Source: Mesorhizobium sp. L2C084A000 (GTDB taxonomy: Bacteria > Pseudomonadota > Alphaproteobacteria > Rhizobiales > Rhizobiaceae). From it: a DNA stretch of 39,270 nucleotides. Positions 1 through 9,455 of this stretch are shown one piece after another. The position numbers and the translations under genes are program-made. The stretch is from the NCBI RefSeq assembly GCF_000502875.1, contig NZ_AYWX01000009.1, positions 545,899-585,168 of the forward strand, in the 5' to 3' direction. Each line of letters begins with the position of its first letter. The first letter of the stretch is position 1. The notes beneath the pieces were generated by a model. It was given only the letters and a program-made list of their open reading frames with translations. It had not been told where the DNA came from and did no database searches.

Positions 1-407
1 TTGTTCTCGTGATAGCGCGAGGAATCGACGCCGAACGCCATCGCCTGGTCCTGCAGGTCGCATTCGCCGCCCTGATCGCAGATCGGGCAATCCAGCGGAT
101 GGTTGATCAGCAGGAACTCCATCACGCCTTCCCTGGCCTTCTTGACCATCGGCGTGTTGGTGAAGATTTCCGGCGCCTCGCCATTCGGCCCGGGACGCAG
201 ATCGCGCACGTTCATGGCGCAGGAGGCCTGGGGCTTGGGCGGCCCGCCCTTCACCTCGATCAGGCACATGCGGCAATTGCCGGCGATCGACAGCCGCTCA
301 TGGAAGCAGAAGCGCGGCACTTCCGCGCCAGCGTCTTCAGCCGCCTGCAGCAGCGTGTAGTGGTCGGGTACAGTGATCTCTTTCCCGTCGACCTTGAGCT
401 TTGCCAT
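1..407 (-). CDS. nuoG: NADH-quinone oxidoreductase subunit G, 5' part (runs off the window)
   Basis: This is the N-terminal 135 residues of the large iron-sulfur subunit of respiratory complex I, which passes electrons from NuoF/NuoE toward quinone. The reading starts [20 protein letters not shown], a plant-type ferredoxin fold. Cys34, Cys45, Cys48 and Cys63 fit the 2Fe-2S cluster. His103, Cys107, Cys110 and Cys116 (in [19 protein letters not shown]) fit the His/Cys3 4Fe-4S cluster. The ATG is the complement of 405-407. The molybdopterin-oxidoreductase-like C-terminal part lies outside the window. It is the last nuo gene visible in the minus-strand operon, 73 bp after the extra gene at 481-1170. 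The family assignment is certain; completeness cannot be judged. Confidence 0.97.
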   Translation of the reverse strand, partial: MAKLKVDGKEITVPDHYTLLQAAEDAGAEVPRFCFHERLSIAGNCRMCLIEVKGGPPKPQASCAMNVRDLRPGPNGEAPEIFTNTPMVKKAREGVMEFLLINHPLDCPICDQGGECDLQDQAMAFGVDSSRYHEN

Positions 408-480
408 TCGCCTCAAACCCCTGCGGAGTTCCCGCAATCTCTTTTTCCGGACGCGGTCGAGACCACGTCGGGCACTTCAT

Positions 481-1170
481 TCACTTCTTGACGGCGAGCG
501 CCGCCGCTTGGGCTGTCCAATCGTCGCGGCCGATGCGGCCGCCGAGCGACAGATAGTCCTCGACCCAGGCAACCTCTTGCGGCGTCCATGCCGCGATCTG
601 GGCATACGTCCAGATGCCGAGGCCGTTGAGAACCTTTTCCAGCTTCGGCCCGATGCCCGAGATGGCCTTGAGATCCGCCGGTTTGGCCGGCTTCTCCATG
701 GCGTTGGGCTGCCTGAAATCCTCGGGCATCAGCGCATCGCCGGCGCCGCCCGCAGCCGGAGCGGCATTCGCGGCCGGCACGGCAGTGGCGGCTTCCTTGG
801 CGGCAATATCGGTGACCTCCCTGGCGAAGGACTGCGCCTCGGCGATCATGGTTTTCGCCGTCGCCCGCGCCTTGGTGGAGGAAGAGTTCGGATCGTCGAA
901 CTGCGCGACGCGCGCCTCGAAATCATCGACGATCGGCTGCAGCAGCCGTTGCGAGGCCTCAGTCGCTCCCGAAAGCGCGCCCAGCCAGACGCCGAAAGCG
1001 TGGTTGGCGAGCCCGAGGCCAAGCGCCGACATCGCCGCCGCACCCGCCACGGGATGCACGAAAAGGTTGACGGCGCTGGCCATCTCCTTCGGCATCATCC
1101 TGGTCAAGTCCTGGTTCATCTTCTCGATCTGGTCCAAATTGGGCATCAGCGGGTTCGAATACGGCGCCAT
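481..1170 (-). CDS. Protein with C-terminal helix-hairpin-helix-like domain, encoded within the nuo operon
   Basis: This 229-residue protein sits between nuoF and nuoG and is not one of the fourteen standard complex I subunits. Residues 1-125 are mostly helical with an Ala/Gly-rich hydrophobic stretch at about 34-68, loosely phasin-like. Residues 126-160 are Ala/Pro-rich linker. Residues 166-225 (LKAISGIGPKLEKVLNGLGI and following) form a helix-hairpin-helix-like domain. That domain closely matches the C-terminus of NuoE in this operon, sharing the ISG-GPK, LGI, YLS-GRI and RDDW blocks. The ATG at 1170 was chosen because a GGAG lies just upstream; an upstream in-frame ATG at 1230 would add 20 charged residues. 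Similar database proteins are often named '5' DNA nuclease', which the sequence alone does not support. A structural or assembly role with complex I is only an inference from location. Confidence 0.85.
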   Translation of the reverse strand: MAPYSNPLMPNLDQIEKMNQDLTRMMPKEMASAVNLFVHPVAGAAAMSALGLGLANHAFGVWLGALSGATEASQRLLQPIVDDFEARVAQFDDPNSSSTKARATAKTMIAEAQSFAREVTDIAAKEAATAVPAANAAPAAGGAGDALMPEDFRQPNAMEKPAKPADLKAISGIGPKLEKVLNGLGIWTYAQIAAWTPQEVAWVEDYLSLGGRIGRDDWTAQAAALAVKK

Positions 1171-1241
1171 AGAGTTCTCCTGGTCTTTTCTTCGTTCGCC
1201 CCGCCCTTCGCTGCGGACTTTCATCCGCATAAAACGTTATT

Positions 1242-2546
1242 CTATTCCGCCGCCACCATCACAGGCTCCGCCCGGTGCGCATTGCGCGAAAACTCGTCGA
1301 TGCGCCGCTCCACCTCGCCGCGGAAATGCCGCATCAGGCCCTGGATCGGCCATGCCGCCGCGTCGCCCAGCGCGCAGATCGTATGCCCTTCGATCTGCTT
1401 GGTGACGTCGAGCAGCATATCGATCTCGCGCTTCTGCGCCTCGCCGCGCACCAGCCGTTCCATCACCCGCCACATCCAGCCGGTGCCTTCGCGGCATGGC
1501 GTGCACTGGCCGCAGCTCTCGTGCTTGTAGAAGTAGGAAAGCCGCGCAATCGCCTTCACGACATCGGTCGACTTGTCCATGACGATGACAGCCGCGGTCC
1601 CAAGGCCGGATTTGAGGTCGCGCAAGGCGTCGAAATCCATCGGCGCGTCGATGATCTGCTCGGCAGGCACCAGCGGCACCGAGGCGCCGCCCGGTATGAC
1701 CGCCAAAAGATTGTCCCAGCCGCCGCGAATGCCGCCGCAATGCGTCTCGATGAGCTCGCGGAACGGGATCGACATCGCCTCCTCGACCGTGCACGGATTG
1801 TTGACGTGGCCGGAGATGCAAAACAGCTTGGTGCCGACATTGTTGGGCCGGCCGAAGGACGAGAACCAGGCCGCACCGCGGCGCAGGATGGTCGGCGCAA
1901 CCGCGATCGATTCGACATTGTTGACCGTGGTCGGGCAGCCATAGAGACCGACATTGGCCGGGAATGGCGGCTTCAGCCGGGGCTGGCCCTTCTTGCCTTC
2001 CAGGCTTTCGAGGAGCGCTGTCTCCTCGCCGCAGATATAGGCGCCGGCGCCGTGGTGCATGTAGATGTCGAAATCGTAACCGGACGTGTTGTTCTTGCCG
2101 ATCAGTTTGGCCTCGTAGGCTTCCTCGATCGCGCGCTGCAGCGCCTCGCGCTCGCGGATGAACTCGCCGCGCACATAGATGTAGGCGGCAATCGCGCCCA
2201 TGGCGAAACCGGCAAGCAGCGCGCCCTCGACCAGCGTGTGCGGGTCGTTGCGCAGGATGTCGCGGTCCTTGCAAGTGCCGGGCTCGGATTCGTCGGCATT
2301 GATGACCAGATAGCTCGGCCGGCCGTCGCTCTGCTTGGGCATGAACGACCATTTGAGCCCGGTCGGGAAGCCTGCGCCGCCGCGACCGCGCAGGCCCGAC
2401 GCCTTCATCTCGTTGACGATCCACTCGCGCCCCTTGGCAACGATGCCGGGCGTGTTGTCCCAGGCGCCGCGCGCCATCGCGCCGGCCAGCGACTTGTCGA
2501 ACAGGCCGTAGATATTGGTGAAGATGCGGTCTTTATCCCCGAGCAT
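1242..2546 (-). CDS. nuoF: NADH-quinone oxidoreductase subunit F (NADH-binding, FMN)
   Basis: NuoF oxidises NADH and hands electrons through FMN to the iron-sulfur chain of complex I. The 434-residue protein shows the glycine-rich [10 protein letters not shown] at 54-63, ESEPGTC at about 86-92, and the FMN-site [19 protein letters not shown] from about 167. The 4Fe-4S ligands are Cys345, Cys348, Cys351 ([14 protein letters not shown]) and Cys391 (TICALG). The length fits the family. The ATG at 2546 follows a GAGGGA ribosome-binding site 10 bases after the nuoE stop. An upstream in-frame start at 2675 would read through the end of nuoE and was rejected. All recognised active-site residues are present. 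Confidence 0.98.
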   Translation of the reverse strand: MLGDKDRIFTNIYGLFDKSLAGAMARGAWDNTPGIVAKGREWIVNEMKASGLRGRGGAGFPTGLKWSFMPKQSDGRPSYLVINADESEPGTCKDRDILRNDPHTLVEGALLAGFAMGAIAAYIYVRGEFIREREALQRAIEEAYEAKLIGKNNTSGYDFDIYMHHGAGAYICGEETALLESLEGKKGQPRLKPPFPANVGLYGCPTTVNNVESIAVAPTILRRGAAWFSSFGRPNNVGTKLFCISGHVNNPCTVEEAMSIPFRELIETHCGGIRGGWDNLLAVIPGGASVPLVPAEQIIDAPMDFDALRDLKSGLGTAAVIVMDKSTDVVKAIARLSYFYKHESCGQCTPCREGTGWMWRVMERLVRGEAQKREIDMLLDVTKQIEGHTICALGDAAAWPIQGLMRHFRGEVERRIDEFSRNAHRAEPVMVAAE

Positions 2547-2556
2547 TTTTCGTCCC

Positions 2557-3837
2557 TCAGACCGGCTTCTTGCCGAAGACGCGGATGTATTCGGCCACGC
2601 CACCCTTGGCGAGCGCCTTGGCCTGCTTGACCCAGTCGTCGCGATCGATGCGGCCCTGGAAAGAGAGATAGCCATCCACCCACTCGCGTTCGGCCTTCTT
2701 CCACGACGCGACCTGCGCGAAGGTAAAAATGCCCAGCGTATGCAGGATGCCCTCGATCTTGGGGCCGACGCCGGAGATCAGCTTCAGGTCATCGACCTGT
2801 ACCGGTTTATCGATGCCGGCCGGACGGTTCTTGTCCTCGAGCGACGGTTTGGCCGGCTTGGCTGCCGGTACCTTGACCTCCGGCGCCTTGAAGGCGGATG
2901 CCGGCTCGGCCTTGGTTATTGGACCGTTGCGCTGCTTGGAAACCTGCTCGACCTTGGAGTCTGCCTTGTTGGCATTGGCGGCCGAATGCAGTGGGGCGGC
3001 AACGCTCGCCGCCTTTTCAACCGTCGGCGCGACCTTGGTTTTTGAAGGCGTCTTCAATGCCGGGCTGGTTTCAGGGGCGTCGGTCTTCGGCTTGCTGGTG
3101 TTGGACGGCGCGACAGGGGCCGCAGCCGGTGCCGGCACGGGCCCTGCGATGATCGCGTCGGGCGCCGCCCTGGCAGCCCTGGCCGCTTCCCTGGCTTCCC
3201 TTTCACGGGTCGACTTGAGGATCGCCTTTTCGCTCTTCAGCGTGGTGAGGCCGGAGGCCGGCTCCGAGCCGGTACGGCCGTTCTGCGGCCCCGGTTCCAC
3301 CGAAGCACCCTTGCCGGCGTCATAGAGATCGATGATTTCAGCCAGGCGTTCCGGCGTCAGATCCTCGAACGTGTCCTTGAAGATCATGACCATCGGCGCG
3401 TTGACGCAGGCGCCAAGGCATTCGACCTCTTCCCAGGACAAGGTGCCTTTGTCGTTGGCGTGGAACTGGTCGTGATGGATCCTGGAGCGGCAGACATCCA
3501 TCAGCGCTTCCGAACCGCGCAGCATGCAGGGCGTGGTGCCGCAGACCTGGATATGCGCACGCGTGCCGACCGGATTCAGCTGGTACTGCGTGTAGAAGGT
3601 CGCGACCTCGAGCCCGCGGATACGCGGCATGCCGAGCATGTCGGAGATCGTCTCGATCGCCGCCTTCGTCACCCAGCCTTCCTGCTCCTGCGCTATCATC
3701 AGCAAGGGAATGATGGCCGACTGTTCGCGACCCTTCGGATATTTCTTGATCCATTGCTTCGCCGCGGCCGCATTCGCCCGGTTGAAGGCGAAGGAGGCTG
3801 GCTGGACGCTGGCTTCTGCGAGACGGCGGACTGACAT
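2557..3837 (-). CDS. nuoE: NADH-quinone oxidoreductase subunit E with long C-terminal extension
   Basis: NuoE is the thioredoxin-fold 2Fe-2S subunit of the NADH dehydrogenase module. The canonical domain covers residues 1-175, with cluster ligands Cys99, Cys104, Cys140 and Cys144 (VCGTTPC and ECLGAC). At 426 residues the protein is more than twice the size of the bare subunit. Residues 180-345 are a low-complexity Ala/Pro/Lys-rich linker, and residues 350-410 are a helix-hairpin-helix-like domain ([20 protein letters not shown], then [13 protein letters not shown]). The same domain ends the separate protein at 481-1170. The gene abuts nuoD with no spacer. The extension occurs in other alphaproteobacterial NuoE annotations, so it is unlikely to be a sequencing fusion. 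Its function is not known to me. Confidence 0.96.
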   Translation of the reverse strand: MSVRRLAEASVQPASFAFNRANAAAAKQWIKKYPKGREQSAIIPLLMIAQEQEGWVTKAAIETISDMLGMPRIRGLEVATFYTQYQLNPVGTRAHIQVCGTTPCMLRGSEALMDVCRSRIHHDQFHANDKGTLSWEEVECLGACVNAPMVMIFKDTFEDLTPERLAEIIDLYDAGKGASVEPGPQNGRTGSEPASGLTTLKSEKAILKSTREREAREAARAARAAPDAIIAGPVPAPAAAPVAPSNTSKPKTDAPETSPALKTPSKTKVAPTVEKAASVAAPLHSAANANKADSKVEQVSKQRNGPITKAEPASAFKAPEVKVPAAKPAKPSLEDKNRPAGIDKPVQVDDLKLISGVGPKIEGILHTLGIFTFAQVASWKKAEREWVDGYLSFQGRIDRDDWVKQAKALAKGGVAEYIRVFGKKPV

Positions 3838-5028
3838 TTAGCGATCGACCTCACCAAACACGATGTCGAGGGAACCGAGAACGGCGGTGACGTCGGCCAG
3901 CATGTGGCCGCGGCAGAGGAAATCCATCGCCTGCAGATGCGCGAAACCCGGCGCGCGCAGCTTGCAGCGGTAGGGCTTGTTGGAGCCGTCGGAAACCAGA
4001 TAGACGCCGAATTCGCCCTTCGGCGCTTCGACGGCGGCATAGACCTCGCCGGCGGGTACGCGATAACCCTCGGTGTAGAGCTTGAAGTGATGGATCAGCG
4101 CTTCCATCGAGCGCTTCATCGCCTGGCGCTTGGGCGGCACCACCTTGCCGTCGAGGTTCGACACCGGGCCGGTGCTTTCCTTGCCGAGCAGGAGATCGAC
4201 GCACTGGCGCATGATCTTCGCCGACTGGCGCATTTCTTCCATGCGCACGAGGTAGCGGTCAAAGCAGTCGCCGTTCTTGCCGATCGGAATGTCGAAATCC
4301 ATTTCCGAATAGCATTCATAGGGTTGCGACTTGCGCAGGTCCCAGGGTGCACCCGAGCCGCGCACCATCACACCCGAAAAACCCCAGGCCCAGGCATCGG
4401 CCAGCGAGACGATGCCGATATCGACATTGCGCTGCTTGAAGATGCGGTTGCCGGTCAGCAGCTGATCGAGGTCGTCGATCGACTTCAGGAACGGGTCGAT
4501 CCACTTGCCGATGTCCTCGACCAGCTTCTGCGGCAGGTCCTGATGGACGCCGCCGGGACGGAAATAGGCGGCATGCATGCGCGAACCGGAGGCGCGCTCA
4601 TAGAACACCATCAGCTTTTCGCGCTCGACGAAGCCCCACAGCGGCGGCGTCAGCGCGCCGACGTCCATAGCCTGCGTCGTCACATTGAGGATGTGCGACA
4701 TGATGCGGCCGATTTCGCAATAGAGCACGCGGATCAGCTGCCCGCGCTTCGGCACTTCGATGCCGAGCAGGCGCTCGGCGGCGAGCGCGAAGGCGTGCTC
4801 TTGGTTCATCGGCGCGCAATAGTCGAGCCGATCGAGATAAGGGATCGCCTGCAAATAGGTTTTGGCTTCGATCAGCTTTTCGGTACCGCGATGCAAGAGC
4901 CCGATATGCGGATCGACGCGATCGACGACTTCGCCGTCCAGCTCCAGCACAAGGCGCAAAACGCCGTGCGCCGCAGGGTGTTGCGGGCCGAAATTGATGT
5001 TGAAGTTGCGGACCGAGGTTTCAGCCAT
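3838..5028 (-). CDS. nuoD: NADH-quinone oxidoreductase subunit D (49-kDa)
   Basis: NuoD is the 49-kDa peripheral-arm subunit that forms the quinone site together with NuoB. The 396-residue protein begins [22 protein letters not shown]. It contains the [13 protein letters not shown] and [13 protein letters not shown] motifs typical of the family, and it ends FGEVDR. The length matches the stand-alone NuoD form rather than the NuoCD fusion of enterobacteria. The stop of nuoC at 5029-5031 directly precedes the ATG, and the nuoD stop directly precedes nuoE. Such tight packing suggests coupled translation. No abnormal features were seen. Confidence 0.98.
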   Translation of the reverse strand: MAETSVRNFNINFGPQHPAAHGVLRLVLELDGEVVDRVDPHIGLLHRGTEKLIEAKTYLQAIPYLDRLDYCAPMNQEHAFALAAERLLGIEVPKRGQLIRVLYCEIGRIMSHILNVTTQAMDVGALTPPLWGFVEREKLMVFYERASGSRMHAAYFRPGGVHQDLPQKLVEDIGKWIDPFLKSIDDLDQLLTGNRIFKQRNVDIGIVSLADAWAWGFSGVMVRGSGAPWDLRKSQPYECYSEMDFDIPIGKNGDCFDRYLVRMEEMRQSAKIMRQCVDLLLGKESTGPVSNLDGKVVPPKRQAMKRSMEALIHHFKLYTEGYRVPAGEVYAAVEAPKGEFGVYLVSDGSNKPYRCKLRAPGFAHLQAMDFLCRGHMLADVTAVLGSLDIVFGEVDR

Positions 5029-5631
5029 TTACTGCTTTGCCTTCTCGTCACCCGGCAGCACGTAATCCGTACCTTCCCACGGGGACAAAAAATCGAAATT
5101 GCGGAATTCCTGCTTGAGCTCGACCGGCTCATAGATGACGCGCTTGGCCTCGTCGTCGTAACGCACCTCGACGAATCCGGTCAGCGGGAAATCCTTGCGC
5201 AGCGGATGGCCTTCGAAACCGTAGTCGGTCAGCAGGCGGCGCAGATCCGGGTGGCCGGAGAACAGCACGCCGTAGAGATCGTAGGTCTCGCGCTCGAACC
5301 AGTCGGCACCGGGAAACACGCCGGTGATCGACGGCACCATCGTCTCCTCGTCGGCCAGAACCTTGACGCGGACGCGCACATTCTGCTTCGGCGACAGGAG
5401 ATGATAGACGACGTCGAAGCGCTTGGCCCGCGACGGATAGTCGGCGCCGCATACATCGATGATCGAGATGAACTGGCAGCGCGCATCGTCGCGCAGGAAG
5501 GTCATGACCTCGACCAGGTCGCGCGGCTCTACATGAACGGTAAGCTCGCCATAGGCAATCGCCGCTTCGTTCACGCGGCCGATCAGCTTCTCGCCGAGAT
5601 AGGTCGACAGTTCGCTCAGGGATGCGGTCAT
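5029..5631 (-). CDS. nuoC: NADH-quinone oxidoreductase subunit C (30-kDa)
   Basis: NuoC is the 30-kDa subunit of the complex I peripheral arm. The 200-residue protein starts [20 protein letters not shown]. It carries the family signature around [20 protein letters not shown], followed by [18 protein letters not shown]. The ATG complements 5629-5631 and lies 4 bases after the nuoB stop. An in-frame upstream ATG at 5802 would run deep into nuoB and gives a Cys/Arg-rich nonsense sequence, so it was rejected. It is a separate gene from nuoD, as is usual in alphaproteobacteria. Confidence 0.97.
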   Translation of the reverse strand: MTASLSELSTYLGEKLIGRVNEAAIAYGELTVHVEPRDLVEVMTFLRDDARCQFISIIDVCGADYPSRAKRFDVVYHLLSPKQNVRVRVKVLADEETMVPSITGVFPGADWFERETYDLYGVLFSGHPDLRRLLTDYGFEGHPLRKDFPLTGFVEVRYDDEAKRVIYEPVELKQEFRNFDFLSPWEGTDYVLPGDEKAKQ

Positions 5632-5635
5632 GGAT

Positions 5636-6217
5636 TTACCGTTCGATCGTGCCGGTGCGGCGGATCTTCTTCTGCAGCAGAAGAATGCCGTAGAGCAGCG
5701 CTTCGGCGCTCGGCGGACAGCCGGGCACATAGATGTCGACCGGCACGATGCGGTCGCAGCCGCGCACCACCGAATAGGAATAGTGGTAGTAGCCACCGCC
5801 ATTGGCGCAGGAGCCCATCGAGATGACGTAGCGCGGTTCCGGCATCTGGTCGTAGACCTTGCGCAGCGCCGGCGCCATCTTGTTGGTCAGCGTGCCGGCG
5901 ACGATCATGATGTCGGACTGGCGCGGGGACGCGCGCGGCGCGACGCCGAACCGCTCCGAATCATAGCGCGGCATCGAGGTGTGGATCATCTCGACCGCGC
6001 AGCAAGCGAGGCCGAACGTCATGAACATCAGCGACCCGCTGCGCGCCCAGGTGATGAGCGCCTCGGTCGAAGTGACCAAAAAGCCCTTGTCGGCCAACTC
6101 ATTGTTGATCTCGAGGAAGAAGGGATCGTCCTCCCCCACCGGCCTGCCGGTGTTGGGGTCGATAATACCCTTGGGCTTCGGCGCGACGAGGGTGCCTGAA
6201 CTGTCGTTCAATCCCAT
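5636..6217 (-). CDS. nuoB: NADH-quinone oxidoreductase subunit B
   Basis: NuoB carries the terminal N2 4Fe-4S cluster that reduces ubiquinone. The 193-residue protein begins [17 protein letters not shown]. The ligands are the tandem Cys72-Cys73 ([10 protein letters not shown]), Cys137 ([17 protein letters not shown]) and Cys167 ([11 protein letters not shown]). The start at 6217 was preferred over an in-frame ATG at 6238 because a strong AAGGAG lies 8 bases upstream of it. The start overlaps the last 10 bases of nuoA. All catalytic residues are intact. Confidence 0.97.
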   Translation of the reverse strand: MGLNDSSGTLVAPKPKGIIDPNTGRPVGEDDPFFLEINNELADKGFLVTSTEALITWARSGSLMFMTFGLACCAVEMIHTSMPRYDSERFGVAPRASPRQSDIMIVAGTLTNKMAPALRKVYDQMPEPRYVISMGSCANGGGYYHYSYSVVRGCDRIVPVDIYVPGCPPSAEALLYGILLLQKKIRRTGTIER

Positions 6218-6573
6218 TCCAGCGCTCCTTTTTTCCATTCATAGGCAAAGCCGATGGTCAGCACCGCCAAAAACACCATCATCGACCAGAAACCGAGCAT
6301 GCCGATCTTCGAAAACGACACCGCCCACGGAAACAGGAAGGCCACTTCCAGGTCGAAGATGATGAACAGGATCGACACCAGGTAGAAACGGATGTCGAAC
6401 TTCATGCGCGCGTCGTCGAACGAGTTGAAACCGCACTCATAGGCGGAAAGCTTTTCGGGATCTGGATTGCGGTAGGCCACCAGGAAGGGCGCGGCCAGCA
6501 GCGCCAGGCCGACAACCAGCGCCACGCCTATGAACAGGACGATGGGCAGGTATGAGCTCAAGAGTGCGTTCAT
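6208..6573 (-). CDS. nuoA: NADH-quinone oxidoreductase subunit A
   Basis: NuoA is a small inner-membrane subunit at the junction of the membrane and peripheral arms of complex I. The 121-residue protein has three hydrophobic segments (about 7-30, 62-82 and 88-110). It has the conserved loop with [21 protein letters not shown] around residues 45-66, which includes the conserved Cys. It ends KKGALEWD and overlaps the start of nuoB by 10 bases. It is the first gene of the operon, so the nuo promoter should lie in 6574-6904. Confidence 0.97.
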   Translation of the reverse strand: MNALLSSYLPIVLFIGVALVVGLALLAAPFLVAYRNPDPEKLSAYECGFNSFDDARMKFDIRFYLVSILFIIFDLEVAFLFPWAVSFSKIGMLGFWSMMVFLAVLTIGFAYEWKKGALEWD

Positions 6574-6904
6574 GCTCGGCTTTCCGTTGGCGCCAATCCA
6601 CTTTGATTACAGCACCGGACCCTAATGCGGAAGCGTGACAGTTTAACCGCTGAACCGTTTTAAGGGCCTATGCTGCAACGCGGCGAGGGTTAGCGCAGCA
6701 CTTCCAGCGAAGCAAGTCAAACCTTGTTCAAAACACCGACCTGGACGGCATATCGCGGCAAACTGGTCCGATCCGCTCCTGTTTGATTTCCTGCGCCTAT
6801 TACTCCACTTTTCTCTCCTGACATGGATGCCGCCAAAACCCTGCTAGCATGGGTTGGAATCAGCCTTTCGACCCTCGGTCAAAACACTTCAAAGTGATGC
6901 CTGC
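6574..6904. other. Divergent intergenic region between nuoA and the ycaQ-like gene
   Basis: This 331-bp gap separates two divergent genes and must hold the nuo promoter on the minus strand and the ycaQ-like promoter on the plus strand. A possible minus-strand -35 hexamer TTGACT is the complement of 6715-6720, but no convincing -10 lies at the right spacing. No long inverted repeat, tRNA or coding sequence was recognised. GC is visibly lower than in the flanking genes, as expected for a promoter region. Confidence 0.5.
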
Positions 6905-8113
6905 ATGAAGGAAAAGATCTCGCTCCCCACGGCCCGTCGCATCGCGCTTGCCGCCCAGGGGTTCCTCGATCCCCGCCCGACCGGTACGCCCGACCGCCGG
7001 CATTTTGCCCGCACCCTCTCCCGCACCGGCCTGCTGCAGATCGATTCCGTCAGCGCCGTGGTGCGCGCTCATTATATGCCGCTCTATTCGCGCCTTGGCC
7101 CCTACCCGTTCTCGCTGCTCGACAACGCGGCCGTGACGCGCAAGCGCACTGTTTTCGAATACTGGGCGCACGAGGCCTCCTTCCTGCCGGTCGAGACATA
7201 CCCGCTGATGCGCTGGCGCATGCAGCGCGCCGAGCGCGGCGAGGAAATGTATCTGGGGCTCGCCAAATGGGGCCGCGAGCACGCCGGCTACATCGAAGAG
7301 ATCTACCGCCAGGTCGCCGAGCGCGGCCCGATCGCCGCTTCCGCGCTGGAGGGCCAGAAAGGCTCGGGCGGCTGGTGGGGCTGGAGCCATGCCAAGCACG
7401 CCTTCGAATGGCTGTTCTGGGCCGGCCGCATCACCACGGCGCACCGTCGCGGGTTCGAGCGTTTTTATGACCTGCCCGAGCGCGTGCTGCCGCAGGCGGT
7501 CCTCGACCTGCCGGTGCCCACGCCCGAGGACGCGCACCGCGAATTGCTGCGCATTTCCGCCCGCGCCCACGGCGTGGGCACTTCAGGCGATTTGCGCGAT
7601 TATTTCCGCCTGTCGCCGGCCGATATGAAAGGCCGATTGGAGGAACTGGTTGAAACGGGCGAGTTGCTGCCGGTGCGTGTCGAAGGCTGGGACAAGCCCG
7701 CCTATCTTCACAAAGACGCCCGCCTGCCGCGCAAAGTCGAGGCCCGCGCCCTGCTGGCGCCGTTCGATCCGGTCGTCTTCGAGCGGTCGCGCACCGAGCG
7801 GCTGTTCGATTTCCACTACCGCATCGAGATCTACACGCCGGCCGACAAGCGGCAATATGGCTATTATGTCCTGCCGTTCCTGCTCGGCGACAGGATCGTG
7901 GCACGCGTCGACCTCAAGGCCGACCGTCCGGCCAGCATACTGCGCGTCCATGCGGCCTATGCGGAGCCCGGTGCACCGCCTGAAACCGCTGCAGAGCTGT
8001 TCGAGGAATTGAAGCAGATGCAGGGCTGGCTCGGACTCGAACGCATCGAAGTGACGCCTGCCGGGGATTTGGGTCCGGCGCTGCTGAGCGTGATCAGCGA
8101 CGGGCGCTCTTGA
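6905..8113 (+). CDS. YcaQ/AlkX-type winged-helix DNA glycosylase
   Basis: The 402-residue protein fits the HTH_42/YcaQ family. Members such as E. coli YcaQ (AlkX) and Streptomyces AlkZ unhook DNA interstrand crosslinks or excise bulky alkylated bases. The Q-hydrophobic-D catalytic motif is visible as Gln45-Ile46-Asp47 in GLLQIDSVSAVVRAHYMP. Other typical blocks are VFEYWAHEASFLPVE, a WGWSHAKHAFEWLFWAGRI winged-helix stretch, and LLAPFDPVVFERSRTERLF near residue 270. The ATG at 6905 was chosen because the family begins close to it; an in-frame start at 6854 adds 17 unrelated residues. No strong ribosome-binding site is seen. It appears to be monocistronic and likely acts in DNA repair. Confidence 0.88.
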   Translation: MKEKISLPTARRIALAAQGFLDPRPTGTPDRRHFARTLSRTGLLQIDSVSAVVRAHYMPLYSRLGPYPFSLLDNAAVTRKRTVFEYWAHEASFLPVETYPLMRWRMQRAERGEEMYLGLAKWGREHAGYIEEIYRQVAERGPIAASALEGQKGSGGWWGWSHAKHAFEWLFWAGRITTAHRRGFERFYDLPERVLPQAVLDLPVPTPEDAHRELLRISARAHGVGTSGDLRDYFRLSPADMKGRLEELVETGELLPVRVEGWDKPAYLHKDARLPRKVEARALLAPFDPVVFERSRTERLFDFHYRIEIYTPADKRQYGYYVLPFLLGDRIVARVDLKADRPASILRVHAAYAEPGAPPETAAELFEELKQMQGWLGLERIEVTPAGDLGPALLSVISDGRS

Positions 8114-8164
8114 CATCAGCCGTCGGCTGCAGCCGTTTGAGGGAGTTTTGTCGGCCTAGGTTCA

Positions 8165-8842
8165 ATGATGGCATCGCAAGAGGTTCTCGACCTGATTCAC
8201 GAAGCGTTGATTGCGCATGGGATCAGCGCCATCCGTGGACAGAACGATGTCAGGATTGAACTGGAAGACCTGCGCTTTGAAGCCCAAGTTTTCGACAAGG
8301 AGCCGTCAGGCTCGGGTCGCAGGCTTGTTCTCGAAATCTACGTCTTCTCACCGTTGCTAGGCACTCAGCCGGTCATCGAATCTTTTGTTGGACTGGGCGA
8401 CACGCGTGAACAGGCGATTTTCCAAGCATTCGGAAAATTCCTGATCGGTGTATTTCATGTGCTGATCGAGGGCCTTGCGGAGCATGTTTGCGAGAACATG
8501 CAAGCCGAGATTGCATTCTGGCAACGGAATGATGCTGGCTGGAAGATCTACGGTGGACCTGTGATCACACAGGCTGCAGTGGAATGCACTCTCAACCGGA
8601 CATATCCAGCGTTTTATGCCCGCTTGGAAAAACTGTTCACGGCTAAGGTTCGCCCTGGCAGTCATTTCATCCGGATATTCCTGGCGAGCTATGGCGGAGC
8701 ACTGGTCGGCAACGAAATTCTCCTGGACAACGAAACTTGGCCGGAAGGTCAAGAGCTCCTCGTTGATCAGGACTGGCACCACGGCGACGGGTACCAGGCG
8801 CTGCGTCAGGTCATCCTTGCGTTGCCGGGAGATAACAATTGA
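8165..8842 (+). CDS. Uncharacterised 225-residue protein (possibly DUF6348-like)
   Basis: This soluble 225-residue protein has no signal peptide or membrane segment. It starts MMASQEVLDLIHEALIAHGI and has an Ile/Val/Phe-rich mixed alpha/beta pattern, ending DWHHGDGYQALRQVILALPG. It vaguely resembles the DUF6348 family, but I cannot confirm this. No catalytic motif is evident. Base composition differs from its neighbours: 8221-8280 has 32 G+C in 60 bases, against 46 in 60 for 7741-7800 in the preceding gene. Together with the next small ORF this may be a recently acquired pair. Two adjacent ATG codons at 8165 and 8168 are both possible starts. Confidence 0.75.
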   Translation: MMASQEVLDLIHEALIAHGISAIRGQNDVRIELEDLRFEAQVFDKEPSGSGRRLVLEIYVFSPLLGTQPVIESFVGLGDTREQAIFQAFGKFLIGVFHVLIEGLAEHVCENMQAEIAFWQRNDAGWKIYGGPVITQAAVECTLNRTYPAFYARLEKLFTAKVRPGSHFIRIFLASYGGALVGNEILLDNETWPEGQELLVDQDWHHGDGYQALRQVILALPGDNN

Positions 8843-8900
8843 GCCAACGTACACAGGCTAGCGGATAAACAATGGATATCAAGCCAGGCTGACCCAAGAG

Positions 8901-9167
8901 GTGCAGGAGTGCCTCGATAGGATTTCGTCCTTTTCATGGGACGTACATGCGCAGGCAATCCGAAAACGCTACCCTAGACCTGCTGGAGACACATTTGGCT
9001 TCAAAGTTGATGGCATTTACTTCGATGTGGGTGACAGCGCCGGATGGCTGGACCGGCAAGATGGAGATATCCTTCTGACGGCTTTCGTTACAGCTTTTCC
9101 TGATCCCAACAACGAAGATGGCATTCGCGAAGAGCGGTCAGTGGTAGTGAAGCGTCCCCGCCCCTGA
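8901..9167 (+). CDS. Small uncharacterised protein, start uncertain
   Basis: An 88-codon frame from a GTG reads MQECLDRISSFSWDVHAQAI and continues GFKVDGIYFDVGDSAGWLDR. It is an acidic, soluble-looking sequence with no recognised domain. There is no ribosome-binding site at a workable distance from the GTG. The same frame stays open upstream to 8862, reading GYQARLTQE just before the GTG, which looks like real protein. An ATG at 8873 is out of frame by one base and meets a stop after six codons. One missing base, or an unusual start codon, would explain this. The frame may therefore be a 5'-damaged gene. It lies 58 bp after the 225-residue gene and shares its lower GC. Confidence 0.45.
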   Translation: MQECLDRISSFSWDVHAQAIRKRYPRPAGDTFGFKVDGIYFDVGDSAGWLDRQDGDILLTAFVTAFPDPNNEDGIREERSVVVKRPRP

Positions 9168-9221
9168 TTTCAGATTGCCCCTGCGTTGCGTTGACACCGC
9201 TGCCCGCAAAAGCCTAAATCC

Positions 9222-9405
9222 GGTTCAGATGGTCCCTTGCCCGCAACGGCAAGGGCTAAGAGGGAATGCGGTGCGGGGCAAAATCCCAAATCCGCGGCTG
9301 TCCCCGCAACTGTAAGCGAAGAGCCAAGGCCGAAAGCCACTGGGGAGTTCCCGGGAAGGCGGCTACCCAAGGCGATGACCCGCGAGCCAGGAGACCTGCC
9401 GTCTG
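9222..9405 (+). promoter_or_regulatory. Cobalamin (AdoCbl) riboswitch
   Basis: The segment shows the ordered hallmarks of a cobalamin riboswitch. There is a 5' P1/P2 part near GGTCCCTTGC, then AAGAGGGAATGCGGTG at about 9259-9274. The CCCGCAACTGTAAGCG core is near 9303-9318, and GCCACTGGGGAG follows near 9336-9347. GGGAAGGCGGC is near 9353-9363, and the B12 box GCCAGGAGACCTGCC is at 9386-9400. It lies immediately upstream of the first gene of the B12 locus. It is expected to lower expression when coenzyme B12 is plentiful. The ends given are approximate. Confidence 0.95.
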
Positions 9406-9455
9406 CGACTTTAGAATCCGATCGCCCGGCGGGTTTCCGGGCAAGGAGCCCGATC

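Noticed and set aside
373..2630. Long plus-strand frames antisense to nuoF and the helix-hairpin-helix gene
   Set aside because: They are Arg-rich or Ala-rich sequences with no recognisable domain, opposite well-supported genes; typical high-GC spurious frames.
3904..5826. A 640-codon open frame on the plus strand, antisense to nuoB-C-D
   Set aside because: It is a shadow of the nuo genes in GC-rich DNA. It has no family motifs and no ribosome-binding site, while the minus strand encodes clear NuoB, NuoC and NuoD.
9237..9455. An ATG-started extension of the DUF1636 gene through the riboswitch
   Set aside because: The sequence is the structured riboswitch RNA, and the TTG at 9456 has a proper ribosome-binding site. 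The extra 73 residues do not resemble the family.
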